Shown piece by piece: positions 7,480 through 14,871 of a DNA stretch of 15,060 nucleotides (position 1 is the stretch's first letter; the number at the start of each line of letters is the position of its first letter). The notes beneath the pieces were generated by a model. The model saw nothing but the letters and a program-made list of their open reading frames with translations. It ran no database searches and was not told where the DNA came from. The translations under genes and the position numbers were made by a program. Source of the stretch: DAIUCA01 sp964613675 (GTDB taxonomy: Bacteria; Pseudomonadota; Gammaproteobacteria; Competibacterales; Competibacteraceae); assembly GCA_964613675.1 (NCBI GenBank), contig CAZTIH010000059.1:1-15060 (forward strand), in the 5' to 3' direction.

Positions 7480-8466
7480 ATGATTTTAGGTATTGAAACC
7501 TCCTGTGACGAAACCGCCGTCGCTTTGTACGGTGAACTCGGTCTCGTCGCCCAAAAAATTTACAGCCAAGTCGCGCTCCACGAACCTTTTGGTGGCGTCG
7601 TTCCCGAATTGGCCGCCCGCGATCACTTGCAACGACTCTTGCCGCTCATCGACCAAATTTTACGGGACGCCCAAGTGCAAGTCGCGGATTTACAGGGAAT
7701 TGCCTACACCGCAGGGCCCGGATTAGCGGGCGCGTTGCTGGTGGGCGTTGCGGTGGCGCAGGGATTGGCACGCGCTTGGAACCTCCCCGCTCTACCCATT
7801 CACCATTTAGAGGGCCATCTATTAGCCCCCTACCTAGAAACGCCGCCCCCTGTGTTTCCCTTTACGGCGTTACTGGTTTCCGGGGGCCACACCCAACTCA
7901 TCGCCGTTACACAGCTAGGACAGTACCACCTTCTCGGCGAATCCCTGGACGATGCGGCCGGTGAAGCGTTCGATAAAACCGCTAAGTTGCTCGGTTTAGG
8001 CTATCCCGGGGGACCGGCATTGGCGCGATTGGCCCAACAGGGACGGTTAGGTCACTTTTCGCTGCCCAAACCGCTGCTCGACCGTCATAGCTTGGATTTT
8101 AGTTTTAGTGGTTTAAAAACAGCCGTTCGACTGGCCTGGGAAAAGTCTCCCCAAACCCCCCAGGACCGCGCAGATTTAGCCTGCGAATTTGAAGCGACTT
8201 TGGTGCACGTACTGGTCGAAAAATGCCGACGCGCCTTGGCCAAAACGGGCCATCGACGTCTGATTGTTTCGGGAGGGGTTGGGGCCAATCAACGGTTGCG
8301 AACGGCGTTAACGACATTAGACGCCGAATTGTATTTCCCGCGACCGCTTTTCTGTACGGATAACGCGGCGATGATTGCCTTGGTGGGGTACTGGCGACGA
8401 AATTTGCCAAGCCCTCCCCCCTCAGGATTGACGGTTCATGCGCGATGGCCGTTGCCGTCTGGATGA
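7480..8466 (+). CDS. tsaD: tRNA N6-adenosine threonylcarbamoyltransferase TsaD
   Basis: TsaD (YgjD/Gcp/Kae1) transfers the threonylcarbamoyl group to A37 of ANN-decoding tRNAs, forming t6A together with TsaB, TsaE and TsaC. The 328-residue protein opens with the family start ILGIETSCDETAVAL. The metal-binding HxxxH is at His109 and His113 (HHLEGH), the nucleotide-binding segment VSGGHT follows, and the late metal ligand is Asp294 in TDNAAM. It is a few residues shorter than the E. coli protein (337). No Shine-Dalgarno is visible before the ATG, but the start coincides with the conserved N-terminus. It diverges from rpsU, the usual gene order in gammaproteobacteria, and converges with adk 24 bp downstream. 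I see no convincing promoter for it in the shared 78-bp region. Confidence 0.97.
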   Translation: MILGIETSCDETAVALYGELGLVAQKIYSQVALHEPFGGVVPELAARDHLQRLLPLIDQILRDAQVQVADLQGIAYTAGPGLAGALLVGVAVAQGLARAWNLPALPIHHLEGHLLAPYLETPPPVFPFTALLVSGGHTQLIAVTQLGQYHLLGESLDDAAGEAFDKTAKLLGLGYPGGPALARLAQQGRLGHFSLPKPLLDRHSLDFSFSGLKTAVRLAWEKSPQTPQDRADLACEFEATLVHVLVEKCRRALAKTGHRRLIVSGGVGANQRLRTALTTLDAELYFPRPLFCTDNAAMIALVGYWRRNLPSPPPSGLTVHARWPLPSG

Positions 8467-8490
8467 AAGGGAAGGCGCATGATGCGATGG

Positions 8491-9054
8491 CTATTTGGCG
8501 GCTTCTATAACCGCTTTAATGCGTTCACCAATGGTAGCGATGTCCCCCACCCCAATCACCTTCTGCAATTTGCCCTGTTCGGTGTAGTACTCGATTAACG
8601 GCGCGGTCTGTTCTTCATACACCGCTAACCGCTTGCGAATGGTTTCCTCGTTGTCATCCGCACGCCCTTGTTGCTGGCCTCGTTCGATCAATCGCCGCAC
8701 AATTTCTTCAAAATCGACATCGAAAAAGATCACCAATTGCAGCGGTTTTTCGAGACGTTCCAGCATTTTATCTAACTCAGCGGCCTGCGCTAAGTTGCGT
8801 GGAAAGCCGTCGAGTAGAAATCCGCTTGCGGCTGCATTGATTCGTCCCTCGATCATGCCTAACACAATCTCATCAGACACCAAACCGCCGCTTTCCATAA
8901 TCGCTTTGGCCTGTTTTCCCAGCTCGGTACCCGCCGAGACTTCTGCACGCAACATGTCCCCTGTGGAGAGATGGGTGATGTCATAGGTCTTGACAATGTT
9001 TTCGGCCTGCGTGCCTTTTCCAGAACCGGGGGCGCCTAACAGTACAATTCGCAT
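8491..9054 (-). CDS. adk: Adenylate kinase, short (LID-less) form
   Basis: Adenylate kinase interconverts ATP plus AMP with two ADP and keeps the adenylate pool balanced in the cytosol. The P-loop GAPGSGKGT is at 7-15, followed by the AMP-binding segment (THLSTGDMLR) and DGFPRN at 82-87. The protein has 187 residues because the LID domain is replaced by a short loop (GQQQGRADDN, 126-135), where long-form bacterial enzymes such as E. coli Adk (214) carry about 30 more residues, sometimes with zinc-binding cysteines. The conserved arginines of the LID base remain (Arg120, Arg121, Arg131). The ATG follows AGGAG at 7 nt. The 141-bp region shared with moaC shows no convincing -10/-35 pair for this gene. 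Confidence 0.97.
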   Translation of the reverse strand: MRIVLLGAPGSGKGTQAENIVKTYDITHLSTGDMLRAEVSAGTELGKQAKAIMESGGLVSDEIVLGMIEGRINAAASGFLLDGFPRNLAQAAELDKMLERLEKPLQLVIFFDVDFEEIVRRLIERGQQQGRADDNEETIRKRLAVYEEQTAPLIEYYTEQGKLQKVIGVGDIATIGERIKAVIEAAK

Positions 9055-9195
9055 GAGTAAACTCCTCGTTGTGGTGGGGTAAACGCGTTGTGTCGGGCTT
9101 TATGGACCAATTTGGGTCACCCGCTGAATCGCGGTAAGTTCGCCCACTGATAATGTTAGGTCAATCGTCAATTTTATCTGTTGAGCATATAGTTC

Positions 9196-9675
9196 ATGAC
9201 AAACTTCAACCATTTCAACGAGAAAGGCGAAGCGCACATGGTCGATGTCGGCCAAAAACCGACCACCCATCGCGTCGGCATCGCGCAAGGCAGAATCACG
9301 ATGCAATCCACGACCTTCGCGCAGATCAAGGAGAAGAGTCACAAAAAGGGAGATGTACTGGCCGTCGCGCAACTCGCCGGGATCATGGCTGCTAAAAAAA
9401 CCGCCGATATCATTCCGCTTTGTCATCCCCTCAACCTTACCAAGGTCGCCGTGGACTTTAGATTGGACGACGACCATCACGCCGTCGAGGTTCGGGCACA
9501 GGTCGAGACTTTTGGTCAAACGGGGGTGGAAATGGAGGCATTGTGCGCAGTAACTGGCGCTTTGCTCACCATTTACGACATGTGTAAGGCCGTTGACCGC
9601 GCTATGACCATTGAACAGGTACAGTTGATCGAGAAGCGGGGGGGAAAATCGGGCCATTGGCAACGTTCTTCATGA
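9196..9675 (+). CDS. moaC: Cyclic pyranopterin monophosphate synthase MoaC
   Basis: MoaC converts 3',8-cyclo-7,8-dihydro-GTP, made by MoaA, to cyclic pyranopterin monophosphate, the first stable molybdenum cofactor intermediate. The 159-residue protein aligns from its first residues with E. coli MoaC: the motif GEAHMVDV at 11-18, KKGDVLAVAQLAGI, IPLCHPL with His77, GVEMEAL, and TIYDMCKA with the catalytic Asp128 and Lys131. It ends GGKSGHW. The start at 9196 is set by that alignment, although no clear Shine-Dalgarno precedes it. A possible -10 (GATAAT, 9149-9154) lies upstream without a good -35. No other molybdenum cofactor gene is visible here, so the pathway genes must lie elsewhere. It converges with glnE. 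Confidence 0.97.
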   Translation: MTNFNHFNEKGEAHMVDVGQKPTTHRVGIAQGRITMQSTTFAQIKEKSHKKGDVLAVAQLAGIMAAKKTADIIPLCHPLNLTKVAVDFRLDDDHHAVEVRAQVETFGQTGVEMEALCAVTGALLTIYDMCKAVDRAMTIEQVQLIEKRGGKSGHWQRSS

Positions 9676-9698
9676 CCCCGCGAATGCAAAGTCGCGCA

Positions 9699-12476
9699 CT
9701 AAAGTGCGGTCGGCTCAGGTGCTAAAAGCGTTTGCCAGAGGTGTTGCACCGTCTGACGCGCCCATTTGACTGCATCAGACGCCGTATCCCACGCCACTTC
9801 ACTGCCCTGTTCCTGCAAAACCTGTTCGTGTTGCTGTTCCCGCAATACGACATAGGCCTTTTGCAACGCTTCACCGTCCTGTTTCGCTAAAATTCCCGTC
9901 TCCATCAGACTGTCGAGTTGACGAATGTTATCGCTCCACTGCAACAGCGTCGGGTAGGTGTGGCCGTTCGCCAACACGAGAAATTGAACGATAAATTCGA
10001 TGTCTGCAATGCCGCCTTTATCCTGTTTCAGATGAAATTGGTGTTCGTCGGTTTGCCCCAAGTGAGTGCGCATTTTGGCGCGCATCTCCGCCACTTCTGA
10101 ACGCAAAAGGGCGCGTTCTCGCTGTTTCTGCAACACCTGTCGACGAATTTCCCTGAATTGGTCGCCCAGTGCAGTGGCCCCTGCGACGGGTCTTGCTCTC
10201 ACAAGCGCTTGATGTTCCCACGTCCACGCATACTGCATCTGATAACGGGTGAATGCGGCTAAAGACGTCAGCAGCAGTCCCGCCCGTCCACTGGGGCGCA
10301 ACCGCATATCGACATCGTACAGCACCCCCGCCGGCGTCGCCGTAGTGAGTAAGTGATTGAAACGCCGCACGACTTTAGTTAACCAACTTTGCGCATCCAG
10401 GGGACGCGGCCCCGTGGAATCGCCCGACGGTAGCGAATCGTGCAGAAACACAATATCTAAATCCGAACCGTATCCCAGTTCGTATCCCCCTAATTTGCCA
10501 TAGGCCACAATCATGAGTGGCGGCCCGTTATCTTCCCAACTCGCAAAGGTTCCGTGATGTAGGGTGGTTTCATGGCACGCATAATCTAGTGCCCAGGCCA
10601 CAATCGCCTCGGCTAAATAGGTTAACGCATCGCTTACCCGCATTAACGGCAGTTGATTGAGGCGATCCGCCGCCGCAATCCGCAACAATTGCCCCTGTTT
10701 GAATTGCCGCAACGCATCCATCACGGTCTCTAAATCGGCAGAAGACGGAATTTGACGTTGCAATTCAGCGGCATAGTCCTCCCGACGCGGGGGTTCAGAA
10801 AGCAGCTCCCCCAACAGTTCATCGAGGGAAATGGGGTGTCGAGCCACATACTGGGCCAGCCAAGGGGACGCCTCAGCTAATTTCACCACCCGTTGTCGCA
10901 CCAGGACCCGTTCTGCCATCAAGGCCAGATACACCGACCGCCGCGCCACACTCTCAATGAGGGGCAGCACCCGCGTTAATGTGGTTAACGGCGGCGTTTT
11001 GGTGGTATGGGAGATTTCTTGAAGCAATAGCGGCATAAAACGATCCAGCCGTTGACGTCCTTTTGGCCCCAATAGCTTCACGGAACGGCTATTTTTGAGG
11101 GCATCGAGTTGCTGAAGCGCGGTGTCTCCTGGGGTAAATCCCGCTTTTTCAAAGGCTTTAGGCGATTCGTCCTGCCACAACCGTAACCAACGATCGACCT
11201 TGGGCGCGAGGGCGAATAGTCCCTCAAAGATGTCGGCGACGCGATGGCGTTGGGTTTGCAGTTGTTCAAAAAAAGTCGGCCAATCCGCGTAATTCATGGC
11301 ATACGCCAACCGCGCACGGGTCACGGGGTCTTTGGGGAGACGATGGGTTTGTTGATCGTCGATGGCCTGTAAGCGATTTTCGGTCTGCCGTAGAAAAACA
11401 TAGGCTTCATCGAGGGCAGTCACCTGTGGGGCCGACAACCGACCGCTTTGGCCGAGGGCGTAGAGGGTGGGACGAAGTTCACGGCGACGAAGCAGCGGAT
11501 CCCGTCCACCGTAGATCATCTGAAAGGTCTGCACGATAAATTCGATTTCGCGAATCCCCCCTGGCCCCTTTTTCAGATCGTCTTCCATGCTTTTACGCTT
11601 CACTTCCTGTTGAATCATCGTCTTCATGTCGCGAAGGGCTTCAATCGCGCCGTAGTCCAGATACCGTCGATAAATAAAGGGCTGTAATTCCCGTAATATC
11701 TGATCTCCCATAACCTCATCACCCGCAATAGGCCGCGCTTTGATGAGGGCGTACCGTTCCCAATCGCGACCGTGAGTTTGGTAATAATCGACGAGCGCCT
11801 CGGCGGTAATCGCAAGAGGACCGGCCGCCCCAAAGGGCCGCAACCGAAAGTCCACCCGATACACAAACCCCTCCGCTTTGACTTCACTCAACAATGTGCC
11901 GACTGACTGCACGAGACGACGAAAGAATTCGCTGTGATCGAGGCGTCCCACCTGACCCGAGGTGCCGTAGATGGGAATGAGGTCGATGTCGGAGGAAAAA
12001 TTCAGTTCATCGCCGCCGAGTTTGCCCATGGCCAGAAAACAGGGGCGAGTTTTAGGCTGCCCAAACCGCGTGGCCAATTGAGCTTCGACAAATAGAACGG
12101 CTTGTTGGGTGAGGACGGCGGCGAGCGTCGAAAGGCCGTGCAGAATGGTGTTGAGCGGTGCCCCGTGGAGGTCTTGCCACAGTAAACGCACCATTTCTCG
12201 TTGCCGAATCTGTCTCAAGACTTTGGCAAACGCTCCTTCAGCGGTCTGTACTGTGGCCAGCTCAGCGGGGATCGCGGTCGTGTAATCGGGCAACGCGGAG
12301 GTCTTGAGGAGGGCTTCGCGCTGACGGGAGTCTTGTAGAACGCGGGCGGCGAAATCACTACAGGCCAGTACACGACACAGTTCGGCATATCGAGGCGATT
12401 GCGCGTCATCACGATCGCTTAGGGCCAATCCGCGCAAAACCAGGGGAGATAAAAGGGGATTTTCCAAGGGATTCAT
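9699..12476 (-). CDS. glnE: Bifunctional glutamine synthetase adenylyltransferase/adenylyl-removing enzyme GlnE
   Basis: GlnE switches glutamine synthetase off by adenylylation and on by phosphorolytic de-adenylylation, under control of PII and glutamine. Two nucleotidyltransferase domains are visible: the N-terminal removase (GKLGGDELNFSSDIDLI, Asp163 and Asp165) and the C-terminal transferase (GKLGGYELGYGSDLDIV, Asp672 and Asp674). Each is followed by a helical PII-uridylyltransferase-like segment. I place the start at 12476 (MNPLENPLLSP, 925 residues), which fits the family N-terminus. An in-frame ATG at 12548 would add 24 residues unlike the family and would overlap the extended -10 of the divergent gene. 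No strong Shine-Dalgarno is visible at either start. It converges with moaC, 23 bp apart, and diverges from the small coiled-coil gene. Confidence 0.97.
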   Translation of the reverse strand: MNPLENPLLSPLVLRGLALSDRDDAQSPRYAELCRVLACSDFAARVLQDSRQREALLKTSALPDYTTAIPAELATVQTAEGAFAKVLRQIRQREMVRLLWQDLHGAPLNTILHGLSTLAAVLTQQAVLFVEAQLATRFGQPKTRPCFLAMGKLGGDELNFSSDIDLIPIYGTSGQVGRLDHSEFFRRLVQSVGTLLSEVKAEGFVYRVDFRLRPFGAAGPLAITAEALVDYYQTHGRDWERYALIKARPIAGDEVMGDQILRELQPFIYRRYLDYGAIEALRDMKTMIQQEVKRKSMEDDLKKGPGGIREIEFIVQTFQMIYGGRDPLLRRRELRPTLYALGQSGRLSAPQVTALDEAYVFLRQTENRLQAIDDQQTHRLPKDPVTRARLAYAMNYADWPTFFEQLQTQRHRVADIFEGLFALAPKVDRWLRLWQDESPKAFEKAGFTPGDTALQQLDALKNSRSVKLLGPKGRQRLDRFMPLLLQEISHTTKTPPLTTLTRVLPLIESVARRSVYLALMAERVLVRQRVVKLAEASPWLAQYVARHPISLDELLGELLSEPPRREDYAAELQRQIPSSADLETVMDALRQFKQGQLLRIAAADRLNQLPLMRVSDALTYLAEAIVAWALDYACHETTLHHGTFASWEDNGPPLMIVAYGKLGGYELGYGSDLDIVFLHDSLPSGDSTGPRPLDAQSWLTKVVRRFNHLLTTATPAGVLYDVDMRLRPSGRAGLLLTSLAAFTRYQMQYAWTWEHQALVRARPVAGATALGDQFREIRRQVLQKQRERALLRSEVAEMRAKMRTHLGQTDEHQFHLKQDKGGIADIEFIVQFLVLANGHTYPTLLQWSDNIRQLDSLMETGILAKQDGEALQKAYVVLREQQHEQVLQEQGSEVAWDTASDAVKWARQTVQHLWQTLLAPEPTAL

Positions 12477-12547
12477 AGCGTGATCATGGGTCTCAAAGGA
12501 AGCAAAAAGGGGGATCAATATTGATGACCGCCTGCCATTGAGACGCA

Positions 12548-12556
12548 TGTTATGCT
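12548..12556 (+). promoter_or_regulatory. Extended -10 promoter candidate for the 12592 gene cluster
   Basis: The plus strand carries TG (12548-12549), one base, then TATGCT (12551-12556), an extended -10 element with four of six -10 matches. No good -35 lies 17 bp upstream, which extended -10 promoters can do without. A transcript would start near 12563, with AGAAG seven bases before the ATG at 12592. The cluster below it (coiled-coil protein, DUF302 protein, mutY, yggX) is tightly spaced and could be one unit. Confidence 0.4.
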
Positions 12557-12591
12557 GAGTTTTCCCATTTACTGCCTATAGAAGTTCGCTA

Positions 12592-12912
12592 ATGGATGAT
12601 GATTTTCGCAATCAAATTGCCCAATTGCGTCAAGAAATTGGGCAACAGAGTTTAAAACTCGATATTCAGCGTCAGATTCTCGATCGGTTTGAAACCCGTT
12701 TTATAGCGGTCGAACAGCAGCAACGCGACTCAGGGGACACTAAACAAATGCGCGAGGATTTACGCAGTTTTGAGGGCAAACTCAATCGGTTACAGGTCGA
12801 AGCCGAGCGTCACGCGGCCCGCCAACATGCCGAGGTATATCGGTGGATTGGGGTGACGCTGATGATCTCTTTGCTCTCCGGTTTATTGGCGCTCATTTCG
12901 GTATTTACTTGA
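12592..12912 (+). CDS. Small coiled-coil protein with C-terminal membrane anchor, unknown function
   Basis: I do not recognise the family. The 106-residue protein has a highly charged, Gln-rich N-terminal part (1-80) with heptad-like spacing of hydrophobic residues, consistent with a long coiled coil, and one hydrophobic segment at about 86-105 (WIGVTLMISLLSGLLALISV) that ends the protein. It has no signal peptide, so the coiled coil should face the cytoplasm with a C-terminal membrane tail. The layout recalls XhlA-like and other small tail-anchored coiled-coil proteins, but I see no specific match. AGAAG lies seven bases before the ATG. The stop is three bases from the next ATG, so it is probably co-translated with the exported DUF302 protein. 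Codon use looks like the neighbouring genes. Confidence 0.8.
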   Translation: MDDDFRNQIAQLRQEIGQQSLKLDIQRQILDRFETRFIAVEQQQRDSGDTKQMREDLRSFEGKLNRLQVEAERHAARQHAEVYRWIGVTLMISLLSGLLALISVFT

Positions 12913-12915
12913 ATT

Positions 12916-13452
12916 ATGGGGAAAAGAGGGTGGTTAGGGGGTTTGGGACTAAGCCTCTCGGTTGGGGTGATGGCGCAACCCCTCGAAACGGGGCTACTCC
13001 ATGTCAAAAGTGCATACACCGTACCCGAAACCGTGTTGCGACTCGAAAGCGTGTTTGTCGAACAGGGGTTTACCAGTGAAAGTCGGTTAAATCCTGCCCA
13101 ATGGGGACAGGCGCTCAATTTAACGATTCGTCCCACGTGGCTATTGCTGCTAAATCATCCGCAGTCGGCGGCCCTGATGCCTTGTGGTCGCACAGTGGCG
13201 ATTGATTTACCGCATAAAGCCTTGATTTGGGAGGATGAAGCGGGCCAAACCTGGATTAGCTATAACGATCCGCGTTATCTGCAACAGCGGCATGGACTAG
13301 ACAACTGCGTGCAGAATCTGAACGAGTTGGCGCAACAGTTTGAAGCGGGGGCATTGAAGGCGGCGGGGGAAACGGTGGTCATTCCCCTCGATCACGAAAC
13401 GGCCTCACCCCCCAACACCGAACGCGTCCCCCCCCCAAGACGGCGCAATTAA
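12916..13452 (+). CDS. Exported DUF302 domain protein
   Basis: A 178-residue protein with a short signal peptide: basic GKRG, a Gly/Leu core, and likely cleavage after Val-Met-Ala at residue 20. The middle, about 40-130, matches the DUF302 pattern: VLRLESVFVEQGF at the start, then LRPTWLLLLNHPQSAALM (here IRPT), the AIDLPHKALIWEDEAG strand pair, and ISYNDPRYLQQRHGL. DUF302 function is unknown. The mature protein has two cysteines, Cys90 and Cys131, which could form a disulfide in the periplasm. The tail is Pro-rich and ends in three arginines. The start follows the upstream stop by three bases. The partner coiled-coil gene upstream and mutY 11 bases downstream suggest one transcript, though a functional link with mutY is not implied. 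Confidence 0.85.
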   Translation: MGKRGWLGGLGLSLSVGVMAQPLETGLLHVKSAYTVPETVLRLESVFVEQGFTSESRLNPAQWGQALNLTIRPTWLLLLNHPQSAALMPCGRTVAIDLPHKALIWEDEAGQTWISYNDPRYLQQRHGLDNCVQNLNELAQQFEAGALKAAGETVVIPLDHETASPPNTERVPPPRRRN

Positions 13453-13463
13453 CGCATTGATTG

Positions 13464-14513
13464 ATGGACGATTTTGCCCAAAAACTCTTGGCCTGGTACG
13501 ACCAACATGGGCGACGCGATTTGCCGTGGAAGCAGTCGATGACGCCTTATCGGGTGTGGCTGGCCGAAATCATGTTGCAACAAACGCAGGTGAAGACGGT
13601 TCGCGATTATTTTTTGCGATTCACCGAACGATTCCCCGACCTCCACACCCTCGCCGACGCCCCGTTGGACGCGGTCCTCACCCAATGGGCAGGGCTTGGA
13701 TATTACGCTAGGGCACGCAATTTACATCGGGCGGCCCAGTGGATTCGCGATCACCATGGCGGCGTTTTTCCACAGGATTTTCAACAGGTAATCGCGTTAC
13801 CGGGGATTGGGCGTTCGACGGCGGGAGCGATTTTAGCGCAGGCGTTCAATCAGCGATGGCCGATTCTGGAGGGGAATGTGAAACGGGTATTGAGTCGATT
13901 TCACGAAATTGAGGGGTATTCGGGGGAACCGGCGGTGGAGACGACCTTATGGGCGCTGGCCGACCGCCACACGCCTTCAGAACGGGTTGCGGACTACACC
14001 CAGGCGATTATGGATTTAGGTGCGACCCTCTGTACCCGTGCGCCACAATGTATTGCCTGCCCGCAGCAATCCGAATGTGGGGCGTTTCGTCACCAGCGCG
14101 TGACCGCATTGCCCGTCCCCAAACCGAAGAAAGTGTTGCCGACACGCCATACGACATTGCTGTTGATCGAACAAGCGAACGACGCCATTTGGTTAGAACG
14201 TCGTCCAGAAAAGGGGATTTGGGGGGGGTTGTGGAGTCTTCCCGAGGTTGCAACGGACGATGACGATCCGACACAGACCTGGCAACAGAAGTTAGGCGTA
14301 GTGTTGATTTCCAAGCAAAAGTGGGCACGCCTTCGCCATAGTTTCACCCATTTTCATTTAGAGATGGAGGTAGAACGGTGGCAGGTCAGCCGGCTGGAGA
14401 ACGAGACAGTGGAGGAATCGACGGGGCTGTGGTATGACCCAAAAACATTGGCGGCGGTCGCATTGGCCGCTCCGATACAGAAATTACTGGCGCTGCGCAT
14501 GATTGAGAGGTGA
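13464..14513 (+). CDS. mutY: Adenine DNA glycosylase MutY
   Basis: MutY removes adenine mispaired with 8-oxoguanine. The 349-residue protein has the helix-hairpin-helix motif LPGIGRSTAGAIL, the base-excision Glu35 (VWLAEIMLQQTQV, equal to E. coli Glu37), an iron-sulfur loop with Cys190, Cys196, Cys199 and Cys205, and a C-terminal NUDIX-like 8-oxoG recognition domain (WLERRPEKGIWGGLWSLPE; FTHFHLEME). Two things are odd. The residue equal to the catalytic Asp138 is Glu136 (ILEGNVKRV). The first cysteine interval is five residues where six is usual. I chose the ATG at 13464 over a TTG three bases earlier. No Shine-Dalgarno is visible. It is followed three bases later by yggX, the arrangement also found in E. 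coli. The frame is intact, so pseudogene status is unlikely. Confidence 0.97.
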   Translation: MDDFAQKLLAWYDQHGRRDLPWKQSMTPYRVWLAEIMLQQTQVKTVRDYFLRFTERFPDLHTLADAPLDAVLTQWAGLGYYARARNLHRAAQWIRDHHGGVFPQDFQQVIALPGIGRSTAGAILAQAFNQRWPILEGNVKRVLSRFHEIEGYSGEPAVETTLWALADRHTPSERVADYTQAIMDLGATLCTRAPQCIACPQQSECGAFRHQRVTALPVPKPKKVLPTRHTTLLLIEQANDAIWLERRPEKGIWGGLWSLPEVATDDDDPTQTWQQKLGVVLISKQKWARLRHSFTHFHLEMEVERWQVSRLENETVEESTGLWYDPKTLAAVALAAPIQKLLALRMIER

Positions 14514-14516
14514 GCG

Positions 14517-14792
14517 ATGGCAAGACAAGTTGAATGTGTGAAGTTACAGAAGGTCGCCGAAGGGTTAGATCAACCGGTGTATCCGGGCGAATTAGGCCAA
14601 CGGATTTTTGATCAGGTCTCGAAAGAGGCGTGGCAGATGTGGTTGAAGCATCAGACGATGTTGATTAATGAATATCGTTTGTCGATGGCGGAACCCGAGT
14701 CGCGGAAATTTTTGGTGACGGAGATGGAAAAATACTTTTTTGGAGAAGGCGCAATCGTGCCGGAAGGTTATCGACCGCCATCAGCGCATTAA
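14517..14792 (+). CDS. yggX: Fe(2+)-trafficking protein YggX
   Basis: A 91-residue protein linked to iron supply and protection of iron-sulfur clusters from oxidation. It is colinear with E. coli YggX (91 residues): the conserved Cys7, YPGELGQRIFDQVSKEAW, KHQTMLINEYRL, SRKFLVTEMEKYFFGEG, and EGYRPP near the end. The ATG follows GAGAGGTGA, which provides a ribosome binding site and contains the mutY stop. Co-transcription with mutY makes sense because MutY itself holds a 4Fe-4S cluster. It is the last gene before the tRNA-Phe promoter. Confidence 0.97.
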   Translation: MARQVECVKLQKVAEGLDQPVYPGELGQRIFDQVSKEAWQMWLKHQTMLINEYRLSMAEPESRKFLVTEMEKYFFGEGAIVPEGYRPPSAH

Positions 14793-14801
14793 CTCGATTC
14801 T

Positions 14802-14861
14802 GGGGGTGCGGTTCAATTTAGCGGTTGACGAAAGGTTTCGCATCCGCTTTAATTCGCCCCC
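14802..14861 (+). repeat. Long imperfect inverted repeat between yggX and tRNA-Phe
   Basis: Nested arms can pair over about 22 bp: GGGGG (14802-14806) with CCCCC (14857-14861), CG with CG, AATT (14815-14818) with AATT (14851-14854), AGCGG (14820-14824) with CCGCT (14844-14848), TG with CA, and CGAA (14829-14832) with TTCG (14837-14840), around the loop AGGT. Bulges of 1-4 nt interrupt it. The inner hairpin (14820-14848) followed by TTTAATTC could terminate the yggX transcript. The same bases form the tRNA-Phe promoter, so the symmetry may act in RNA, in DNA, or be partly chance. Confidence 0.45.
14825..14853 (+). promoter_or_regulatory. Sigma-70 promoter of tRNA-Phe
   Basis: The -35 TTGACG (14825-14830, five of six matches) and the -10 TTTAAT (14848-14853, five of six) are separated by exactly 17 bp. 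The discriminator is TCGCCCC, the GC-rich type of stringently controlled stable RNA promoters. Transcription would start near 14860, giving a leader of about 11 nt before the tRNA at 14872. This is the best promoter match in the window. Confidence 0.75.
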
Positions 14862-14871
14862 TTCCTGAATT

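Noticed and set aside
9188..9193. TATAGT just before moaC as its -10
   Set aside because: A start from it would fall inside moaC, downstream of the ATG that the alignment with MoaC proteins supports.
9695..9708. Hairpin CGCAC/GTGCG between moaC and glnE as a bidirectional terminator
   Set aside because: The stem is only 5 bp with no T tract on either strand, and it reaches into the glnE stop region.
12477..12548. N-terminal 24-residue extension of glnE from the ATG at 12548
   Set aside because: The added residues do not resemble the GlnE N-terminus, have no clear ribosome binding site, and overlap the extended -10 of the divergent gene.
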